Part shown: in pieces, positions 56,051-64,000 of the stretch
How positions within the stretch are numbered: the first letter of the stretch is position 1
How the letters are laid out: the number at the start of each line of letters is the position of its first letter
Origin: Cryptomeria japonica
Taxonomy: Eukaryota > Streptophyta > Pinopsida > Cupressales > Cupressaceae
Direction of reading: 5' to 3'
Length of the DNA stretch: 64,000 bases
Assembly: GCF_030272615.1 (NCBI RefSeq)
Contig: NC_081405.1
Span: 654,680,920-654,744,919 of the forward strand
Position numbers and translations under genes: made by a program
The notes under the pieces: model-generated
Databases searched by the model: none
Seen by the model: only the letters and a program-made list of their open reading frames with translations
What the model was told of the DNA's origin: nothing

Positions 56051-57585
56051 AAAAAGAAAAACAGAAGAAAAGAAGGAAAAAAGAGAGAAAATGCCTTGGT
56101 GAAAACCTAGTAAACATGCACCTTGGTAAAAAACAAAAAAATGAATCTTTGCCAAGTAGGTGAAAACTTGTTAAATAGGCACCTCTTGTACTCAAGCGCT
56201 CCATCTATCAACACAACATTGGTATTTCCACTTTCCTGCATTTTTTCTTTTGCTTGTACATATTTCAGTCACTTTTGTGACATCCTGGTTTGTTGGAACC
56301 CTCATGGCTTGAAACCAATCAATGTCCCAGTCTTAGGTAATCAACAAGAGCACATCACATGTCCTAAGCAGTATCAACCAAGTCAACTTTATGTCAATGA
56401 AACTTAGTCATCCACTCCAAGTCAGTTACCTATCTCCTGACTACTGAAGAGTTTTATCACTGAGTACACAAGCAAAACAACAAAAACTGAAAACAATCAG
56501 TAAACTATTTGAGATATGCATGGAAATTTTCTTTGTGTGTTGTCTTTTATATTGGTTTTCATTTATTATCCCTCTGAGTAACTTGAGGAATTCTATCTTG
56601 ACTACGAGGAGCAAGGATTGGGGGCATAATATTTTCTTGTCTTCTTCTTGTAGGAATGATCCCAATGATCTAGAAACATCTAAATTAGCTAGGTGTCTAT
56701 GATAAGAGCCTTCACATTAAGGTGAAATCAACTCACATACCTCGACTCCGCTTATTTCAATGCTACAGGGAGGTCCATATCATTTCTTTGTCTATTTTGA
56801 GGGAATTTATTTATCATGCAATCCAAGTCCCTACGAAATCTGTCCAAGGATACAAACGAAAAAAAAGATCATTATGGACAAGATAATTAAAATTGCATAT
56901 GCAAAGAAATGAACTCTATTCTGCCTGCTATAATTGTAAAATGCTCAATGATGAAAATTAAGCTTTTCAAATCCAGTGACTAGGTTTCGGCTGCATCTTA
57001 TTTTGCATCTCATCTTGCATTTCATTTTGCATCTTGTGAATTTAGAGTGATTTTGGTATGGTAACAATGATCTCTTTATGTGAGTTTGAAGTATCATCAT
57101 TTCTTCGCTAAGTGGTCTCTTTTCATCATTTCTCCGATCGAGTACTTGTGTTTTGAGATGATTAGTTGCATACATAAACATTTAATATAGATTCATACAT
57201 TTCACTATCCCTCATCCACTTTCATCTTATTGCATAGAGAAATGAAAAAATTGCATTACTCATTACTCATGCACATTCACTTATTTGCAAATGAAAAGAA
57301 CAGGAAAAAAATAGACATCCATGATCATTTGCATTGCATACATTACATACTGAAAAGAAATGCATACATGTAGAATAACGCATATAGAAAACATCTCAAA
57401 ATCGAATCAACACAAGTACAATGAAGTCAAATTAGATCTCGTATATATATATCTCGTATAAAGTCTAAGAGTACAAAATGATGTCTAATGACATGTACAA
57501 ACTCCCATCGAAGCAAGAATCGTATCGACTACAAAAAATGGGTGTATCTAAAAAAAAAATATATCCCAGCTACAAAAAGAAATAA
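56051..57585. other. Gypsy #3 3' region, left of the antisense ORF
   Basis: No gene recognised. Repetition of gccttggtgaaaacctagta and ccaagtaggtgaaaacttgt (56092-56175) is visible, as are gcatctcatcttgcatttca-type repeats near 56995-57040. Confidence 0.45.
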
Positions 57586-59332
57586 CTAGCTAGCACCCTC
57601 TCCCTCATCACCAAGTGGAGAAGGAGGAGCTTGATGCCTGGGATCTTGATGAGGTGCCCGAGATCCCTCTGACCATGCCACATATTGCGAGTAGGGTATC
57701 ACCTTCTACGCAACAAGAACTGCAACACTATATGCTACAACATAGTAGGCTGCCCTACTAGTCTGGTGAAGGACCTCCTATCGCAAGGGCTCTACCTCTA
57801 CTCTCATCTCTGCTCTCAGTGCTATGATCTAGTGATCACGCTCAACCCTCACCTCGGCAAGTTGTCGGTATCACTCCACCAGCTGAGTTTGAGCCACTAT
57901 CAACTATGACTGCAGCTCCGCTAAATGTGCTCTTATCAACCGTCCAACATCTATCCCCTACTCTCTAGCAGGCTCTCCACCCCCATCTCCACCTAAACCT
58001 CCACCCTGCTCGTCCCTCCACTGCCAAACCTATCTCAGAGTGGCTCACTCCTCCTCAGTCCTACCTAATCTCACTCCTACATGCCCTAGGGATCCGCCCT
58101 CACCCCTCTGATGTCCACCCTCAACTGGAACCCTACTGCTGCTAGCACCAAGATCACCACCTGTCTGCCTTGGAGCCTCAGCTCTCTGTCCCTGTCCCTA
58201 CCTCTGGCCCTATCCTTGTCCTTGTGTCGATGCAGGGGCATCATCCTCAACATCCTCAATATGAGGAGCCTGCTCTGCTGGATCTGTGAATCGAGGGAAT
58301 GGATGCTGCTGAAAATAATCCCTATACTGGGGCAATAACCCTGCATCCGCAATATCACTCAAGTAGTCCCATCTCAGTCGCTATATACTCCTAGGATATC
58401 CCATGCGGCCGACCATACTGCCTCATCACCCATGAAATGACGAATCGCTCAACAATGGTCTGTGATCTCCCGATGAGAGGGTGCATAACAAAAAGGTCCC
58501 TGCAAACCAGTCGCTAGTCATCCCATGGCTCTAAGCCCCTGTATGGTCTCCATACTATGACTATCAGGTCATCAAGCTACCGTCTCCAAAAATCTGTCTT
58601 GCCCAGATGGGGCTATGTAATATAACCGGCATACCTGTATATAATCGACTATCCAATCTCTCTACTATCATCTACCACCGACCGACAAATGGGAAGGTGC
58701 TCCCAAGCCCAAACCTGTAAAACATATACACCTGCAGCCATGCTCCTACCATATCTATACACAATCTCATGCATCTCTCGATACATGTGAGCCAGTATAC
58801 AAGAACAACAACCAAGTCTCTAAGGGGTCTCAACCAATCTCTCTAGCATCCAACCCCATCCACACTGGAAACCCTACTGCCCTCTATCTGGCATTAGAAA
58901 ACAACCAATAAAACCTACTAGAACACACACCAATGAAAACTCCTCACTGTATCTTCTCATCAATATGTCCCAACTGATGGAACGGGTCAAAATGTCTGGA
59001 TCCCTAAATACATGCCTAACCACCTGTAATCTAGGTAATAGTGCGGTATCATAATCCACCTTATCCCCAACAAAAAAGATATGAAGGATCCTGTACACAT
59101 CCTCGGGAGTGATAGTCAACTCCCCCACTAGCAAATGAAACATGTTATGCTCTGAGTGAAAACACTCAACCAATGCTGTGAGCATACCGTGATTAACATG
59201 GATATCATGTAATCTCAAAAGATGAGTCAAACCACATAAATCAACCTGAGCCTGCTCAACCTCAGATAAATGTTGTACTAATGCCATGGTCGGAGGATAT
59301 ACGCATTTGAATAGCACAGGAGGTAATCGAAC
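57586..59332 (-). pseudogene. Antisense plant-mobile-domain ORF of Gypsy #3, main exon
   Basis: An acceptor TTCTTGCAG precedes 59332. The minus strand then reads HLSEVEQAQVDLCGLTHLLR, TALVECFHSEHNMFHLLVGE, L-T-I-T-P-E-D-V-Y-R-I-L and, after TAG stops, AHMYREMHEIVYRYG and LQVWAWEHLPICR. These are the signature segments of the plant mobile domain (PMD, formerly aminotransferase-like). The same strand continues with an acidic/Gly linker (about 58320-58000), a helical region (RAEMRVEVEPL) and a tail ending PSPLGDEGEGAS before TAG at 57586. About ten in-frame stops, mostly TAG, fall where Gln would suit the helix. Tat-lineage elements often carry such additional ORFs; the function is not established. 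A likely first exon lies at 59785-59869. Confidence 0.75.
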
Positions 59333-59499
59333 CTGCAAGAACCCAACAACGAACATCAAAAAACATTCCAAATAAGCCAAGACGAGAAATAAAACATCAT
59401 GCAAATCCAACTAAGTCAAGTGCAAAGTCAAATTTTTAAGTTTAGACCTTCAAAAATGCTCATTGTTTCCTAAACGACAAAACACAGAAGGGCAGCATC

Positions 59500-59676
59500 T
59501 CGTACGAGTCAAGAATGGCTCTCGTATGATAAAACATTCCCAAATGACAAATTACAAGACCCTGCACGACAAAATGGTCTTTTTTGCTGACATGTCGTAT
59601 GGCACAAGGTAGGGCTCAAATGACAAATCTAATGGTCCCAAATGACAAAAGAGAATTTACCAGTTACTTGTACGAG
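59500..59676. repeat. TCGTACGA motif cluster in the 3' region of Gypsy #3
   Basis: tcgtacga (59500), tcgtatga (59522), tcgtatgg (59595), ttgtacga (59669), with further weakened tgacaaat or tgcacgacaaa forms between, matching the leader clusters at 44602-44717 and 45944-46263. Confidence 0.65.
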
Positions 59677-59784
59677 ATAGGATCTTGTCTTGCATGATAA
59701 AACGTAAAACTCGACCCCGAACATGCAAAAACTTGAAAATGAACAAAAAAATTAAAAATTAAAAACATAAAGAGGTTTAAGATA

Positions 59785-59869
59785 GATCACTTATAGCTGG
59801 CTCGTAGTTTCGAGGTCAGTTATGACATCTCTGGTGCTCAAATCGATGCTAACGAGTAGGGACCACCAT
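59785..59869 (-). pseudogene. Probable first exon of the antisense PMD gene
   Basis: From ATG at 59869 the minus strand reads MVVPTR, stop, HRFEHQRCHN, stop, PRNYEPA and reaches a possible donor near 59785. A short basic start exon upstream of the PMD exon is plausible. The roughly 450-base gap to 59332 would be an intron holding the TCGTACGA cluster. Inference only. Confidence 0.4.
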
Positions 59870-60109
59870 TTTCTTCACAGAAGACTTTTTGAATTTTCAA
59901 ACTTGGAGGGTTAAAATGATTTGAAAATGACACTTTCGTCCCATATATAGCCAAAAACCTATTTTTTCAACTTGCTCCGATGGACATGAAAATTGTACCC
60001 TTAGCTAATTTGCCCACTCTAACTCCATTTTTGGGATCAAAATCAAAATTCTAGATCATTTTTTTAGTCAATTTCACAAAATTTTGACCACTTAAGTGCT
60101 TTTCATCAA

Positions 60110-61042
60110 ACTGCTCATTCTCTTCTTCAATTGTGCTCAATTTCAACGCTGAATCTCAATTTAATTCCTACAAATAACAACTTTGTGCTTGATTTCTTAT
60201 CAATCAACGCAAAATTTTCAAAAAAATTCCTCTAAATCAATTTGTGCTCAAATCATTATCATCGCTCAAAATTGCCTATCATCATGTACCCTCGCTATCT
60301 TTCGATTTCACTCCCGATGGGGCATACTCGTGACCTTATGACCTCACATCTTCAAATGTTGAGAAAAATTTCAAATCTTCATCAAAAGTCGAGCAAAAAT
60401 CCTTTTCAACTAAAGAAAATCAATCAAATTCTTATTGCTCAGGGGCATCTCACCTTCATCGCTTTATATCAAGTTGAGATTTATCGATCATCTAAATCAA
60501 ATCAATCGCTAGGGGCAAATCAGTTTCATCACTTCAAATCAAGCTAATGTTTGTCTTTTATCTGAATCAATCTCTTAACGTTAATTAGTTTCATTGCTTT
60601 TCATCAAGCTGATTATTCATTTAAACTCAATCAAGGGTTTAAAGAGTATCTTCGATCACACTCAATCTAAGCAGGTGTTCAGTATTCATTGCTTTGGCTC
60701 AAGTTGGACAGTTTATCTTTTCTCATCGTATCTTGATCAATCAAGTTCAAGATCAATTTTTGTCATCACTCATTGTGTCTAGATCAATCAAGTTCTAGAT
60801 CCGCAAGATCCGCTTCTTGATCAATCAAGTTCAAGTTCGGTATCTTTTGTTTTCTATCATTCCTAAGTTCAATCAAGTTTGGGAATGGTATCACTTTAAT
60901 TAGACTTCATTCAGCTTTGTCACTTCGAAACAAGCTAAACACCTCGCTTTTTCATCTAGTTCATGACTAATCAAGTTCAGAACTGGTATCTCCTAGACAT
61001 CAAATTTTCTTTGAACCAACGCGCTGCTTGTACATTAATTCA
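60110..61042. repeat. Degenerate repeats before the PPT
   Basis: Units with aggggcatctcaccttcatc (60441) and aggggcaaatcagtttcatc (60512), tcaagctgat or tcaagctaatg, and gatcaatcaagttcaagatc recur at irregular spacing of about 70-120 bases. aggggcaaat recurs at the PPT. No coding signal; frames at 60242-60782 are chance. Confidence 0.55.
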
Positions 61043-61053
61043 AACAGGGGCAA
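61043..61053 (+). other. Polypurine tract of Gypsy #3
   Basis: caggggcaa directly before ATGTAATACC of the 3' LTR. Confidence 0.75.
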
Positions 61054-62079
61054 ATGTAATACCCTAAAAATGGTCATCCAAACCATGGGCCCCTAATCTC
61101 GACAACATCACCAAGGTCCTAACCAAAGGCAATTAAATCAATCTTGAGCACACAATTAATTCTTTAATCATCAAATGTCACATGACAAAATTAATCAACC
61201 AATATTAATTAAATATTTATTTAATTAATTGATCATTCCAAGTAAATCATTTTTAAACAATTATCTTATTTATTTTATTAAATACCCTATCATATTTAAT
61301 TAAATAAATCAATTTGCCATCAAATCTTCAAAAATGAAAATAAATCAAAAAAAGGAACTAATTGACCAAAAAAGAATTAAAAATTTGAGAAAAGAAATCA
61401 ATTGGAGATAATCTTGAAAAACAAATTATAAATTGATAAATAATGTCAAACAAAGCAATTAAAACAATTAAATATTTAAATTGAATGAAATAGAGAATAA
61501 ATCAGTTTTTTCTGATTTTATCTTAATTTTAGTTCAATTTCTTTTAAAACTGAGAAAAGCATCCAATCATATCAATTCACCTGGATTGTGCTTCCTCTTG
61601 GAAAATCTTGACCACTCATCATCATTGATCTCAGCCTTTGGTTTCTTTCTGAATTTTCTATAAATTCAGGCTCTCGTCTCTCATTCAAAAATCCTAGAGA
61701 ATATAGTGTTATTATGTTGTTTTTTTTTCTAGGTTCATTGAGAATTTGCATTGAGATATTGCATATTAGTTACTTCATATTTCTTAAATCATTTAGCTTA
61801 AATATTCATATATTGTTTAAATCATGTTAGATTAATCTTGCATCCATTTAGCTCATATTCATGCTCATATAGATTAAAAATCCTTCGTTTAGGTGTTGTC
61901 TAGTCACTAGATATCTTAGCAATCTGAGAGAAATCTAAACTTGCATCTACTAGAAGGAAATGGGTCAATTTGTTATGGTTTTCATATTCATGTTTATATC
62001 TGTCTAACCATACATGTAATGACTTAATTGAAGTGTTGTGTATTCCAGATACAGATACAAATCCACTTTTCACACACAT
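61054..62079 (+). mobile_element. 3' LTR of Gypsy #3
   Basis: 1026 bp, same length as the 5' LTR and differing by scattered substitutions. Ends cacacacat; agggt follows as the right TSD candidate. Confidence 0.92.
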
Positions 62080-62323
62080 AGGGTTGGTGCCCTAAATCAG
62101 GGGTTGGTGCCCTAAATCAAGGGTTGTAGCTCCTTGGGTTAGTGCCCTAAAATTTGTAACATATTTCATTATGAGGCTAGATTGGAGCAGTAGACTCCAA
62201 CAACATTTCTCACCAAGGTTTTTCCTATCTTGGGTTTTCCTCATACATACTGGTGCTATGTTATGTCCCTTTGTGTGTGTTTGCATTTGTGGGCACTATT
62301 ACATTTGGCCTAAAATTTCCACA
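62080..62323 (+). mobile_element. Copia-type LTR region, right part
   Basis: Continues the sequence cut at 43480: gttgtagctccttgggtt is found on both sides. Contains ggttggtgccctaaatcagg twice in tandem (62083 and 62103) and the LTR 3' box gggttttcctcat (62232). A CA end near 62323 is a guess; no PBS follows, so it may be a 3' or solo LTR. Confidence 0.55.
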
Positions 62324-63582
62324 GAGAAGGTATATTGTGATCAAATTTGATTTTTTTTTGAAAAAATGCCCGATTTCGTCGGAATTCTTACGATAATGCA
62401 ATATTTGGTTTTGATGGAGAAGGAATTGGCAATGACATTTGGGTTTTTTTAGAAAAAGTGCCCGCGTTCGTCGAAATTTCGATGACCGTATGCATTAGTT
62501 AAAAAAAAAGAAAAAAGACCAAGTCATTTCATAAGTCCCACCTCTTCATCTCATCGACCTCTGCCATTACAAATTCCTGCCTCTTTGTCCCACCTCTGCC
62601 ATTACAAAATCCCACCTCTGTAGTGAAACTGTGGGTTTAATCTTGGTGGGGAAGATCATTAGTGTGAAACCAGTCGGTTTTGCACCTCAGGCTGGAAGTG
62701 GAGGGAGTACGATTCAGTTTTGTGATTTCCCAACGAATGGGAATTATTGACCTAAAGAAGCAAGCAGAGCCACATTGGAAACAACCCAAATTCCTAGACA
62801 CTCACTATCGAATCTCCATCCATCTTCGTTGGCTTCAACCACAACAATTTGTGTAAGCGTCCCTTCCCGGTCGAGTGAACGAGTGCCTACCTAAAGGCCC
62901 TCCCAAGGTATCTTAGTTCACTATCTCGAGGCATAGGGGATCACAATGGGGATCACAATAGGGAACATGTAGGTAGGGGCCATCCCCCGATGAACATGAA
63001 GGAGGGAGGTAGACATAGGTTCCCTGTGGGTTTAATTGCTACAGGATGTAGGAATGGTTTAATCGCTGTAGGAAAAAGGTAGGGTATAATCAACAAATTC
63101 ATTGTTATGTATATTCAAATATTTAGATTCAAAGTTTATTATAGATTTATTAGATTAATTTCCAGTAGCAGAGATGGTGAGAGGTTTCTGTAATATGATA
63201 TGATCGTTTTAAAAGAAGAATTTCTTACAAGACCTAAACCATTGAACAATCCTACAATCATGTATTAATTAAACACTACATTTTAAATAATGAACAATAT
63301 AGTTAGCCTGAAACATATTAACACTACTTTCCATATTTAAAATATATCCTAATTAAGGAGAGGGATGACCTAAACCTATGTGATCGAGTGCCATTATGTA
63401 AAATATATCCTAATTATGGATGCTGGTATATATGGTTGTGACAGAAAATCCTTGCTGCAGAACCGTGAGAGCACTGTGTAGTGATCGAGTGCTATTTTTT
63501 GTCGGTGTTTTGGAAGGGAGCATAAGTGTGTCATTAGGAAGGTGGTATAAAATGGAAGTTGACAGGTATAAGGTTATGAGGC
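62324..63582. other. Unassigned sequence
   Basis: No gene recognised. A short duplication is visible: gaaaaaatgcccgatttcgt with cggaatt (62359) and gaaaaagtgcccgcgttcgt with cgaaatt (62453). The phrase cccacctct recurs at 62539, 62588 and 62610, twice followed shortly by gccattacaaa. Confidence 0.4.
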
Positions 63583-63896
63583 ATGGGTTAAGATAAGATA
63601 GGGAGGTAAGTGATGAAGGATGTAATGGTGAAAGAGTAAGTTAGGATATGTTAGGGGTTTGGAAGGTAGGAAAGTGAATGGGGGGAGATAAAAGGATGTG
63701 AAGGATGGAATGGGGTTAGGTAGGTGAAGTAAAAGTAAGTGTGTATGAAGTTAAGGTTTAGGATAGGATGTAGGAAAGTGGAGGAGGTTAAGATAGGGGA
63801 TATGAAAGGTAGATGGAAGGTAATAATGATAGGAAGTGAGGTAAAGGTTATGAGGTGTGGGTTAGAAAATAGGGTGTAGGAAATGGAAGGAAGGGT
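63583..63896 (+). repeat. 314-base cytosine-free tract
   Basis: No C occurs on the plus strand between the C at 63582 and the C at 63897. The tract is G/A-rich with T and contains loosely repeated units such as aggttatgaggtgtgggtta (63845; compare aggttatgaggcatgggtta at 63571) and taggaaagtg-like pieces. The minus-strand frame 63899-63651 (Ser, Pro, Leu, Phe, Ile, Thr) results from the composition. Confidence 0.9.
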
Positions 63897-64000
63897 CATA
63901 TCACTTTGAGAGTTTTCACCAAGATGAGTAGCCCGAGTATGGACCTCAAATCTTACAAGCCATGAGGATCCACTTGTAGTAGAGGAGCATATACTTGCAT

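Larger units (their letters stand above)
43481..62079 (+). mobile_element. Gypsy #3, Tat-type LTR retrotransposon with antisense ORF
   Basis: 18.6 kb between two LTRs of identical length (1026 bp) that differ by only a few bases per hundred. Plus-strand order: 5' LTR, PBS, 2.1-kb leader, gag, protease, G-patch, spacer, RT, RNase H, second RNase H (split by a solo LTR), integrase, 5-kb 3' region with a minus-strand plant-mobile-domain ORF, PPT, 3' LTR. Dual RNase H plus a long 3' region with an extra ORF is characteristic of the plant Tat lineage. Flanking TGGGT and AGGGT form a 4-of-5 TSD, and the text either side joins into the repeat gctccttgggttggtgccct. It carries about 17 stops, so it is inactive. 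Confidence 0.88.

Noticed and set aside
63651-63899. 82-codon minus-strand frame
   Set aside because: Open only because the complementary strand lacks G; composition is low complexity and no start context or motif supports it.
1-64000. tRNA, rRNA or intact host protein-coding genes
   Set aside because: I looked for tRNA-like A/B boxes with cloverleaf potential and for conserved housekeeping proteins and saw none that I could support; PBS sequences are only tRNA-complementary fragments.

Overview
This window is nuclear DNA from a large-genome land plant, probably a gymnosperm such as a conifer. The evidence is the density of old nested plant LTR retrotransposons (Ty1/Copia and Ty3/Gypsy, including a Tat-type element with dual RNase H), GT-AG introns, a plant mobile domain, and the absence of any clearly intact host gene. 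The organism is an inference; no taxonomic marker is visible. Almost every long coding region carries stops and frameshifts, so the window is essentially a stack of transposons of different ages. All borders come from reading termini, primer-binding sites (PBS), polypurine tracts (PPT) and target-site duplications (TSD) by eye.

Layout. 1-2589: end of an element with a TGTTGGG-type LTR, plus strand. 2613-5991: Gypsy #1, minus strand: a decayed spliced coding remnant, an AT-rich repeat leader, a PBS and its 5' LTR. 5992-11524: Copia #1, minus strand, cut by Gypsy #1 inside its reverse transcriptase and carrying a 1.4-kb retrocopy with a perfect 15-bp TSD. 11889-29909: Gypsy #2, minus strand, with both LTRs but only a gag/protease-like region. 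Its gag is split by a 10.2-kb DNA transposon (16766-26994) with imperfect inverted ends, a 9-bp TSD, clusters of a palindromic TACG-centred motif, a ten-exon gene on the plus strand, a 359-360 bp tandem array, a transposase-like gene on the minus strand, and a 1.3-kb purine tract. I think this is the most novel object in the window. 29915-30835: a ubiquitin-like-repeat pseudogene. 31177-33540: a probable LTR. 33545-37887: Copia #2, plus strand, inserted in the protease of Gypsy #4 (37888-40570, minus). 40571-41150: a truncated second copy of the ten-exon gene family. 41241-43480 and 62080-62323: a Copia-type LTR region split by Gypsy #3. 43481-62079: Gypsy #3, plus strand, Tat type, with two 1026-bp LTRs, gag, protease, G-patch, RT, RNase H, a second RNase H split by a solo LTR, integrase, and a spliced antisense plant-mobile-domain ORF. 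62324-64000: unassigned sequence ending in a 314-base tract without a single cytosine.

How it works together. The window records successive insertions: Gypsy #1 and the retrocopy into Copia #1; the DNA transposon into Gypsy #2; Copia #2 into Gypsy #4; Gypsy #3 into a Copia LTR and then a solo LTR into Gypsy #3. Many premature stops are TAG, often where Gln or Trp is expected, as predicted for cytosine deamination in CHG-methylated, silenced plant repeats.
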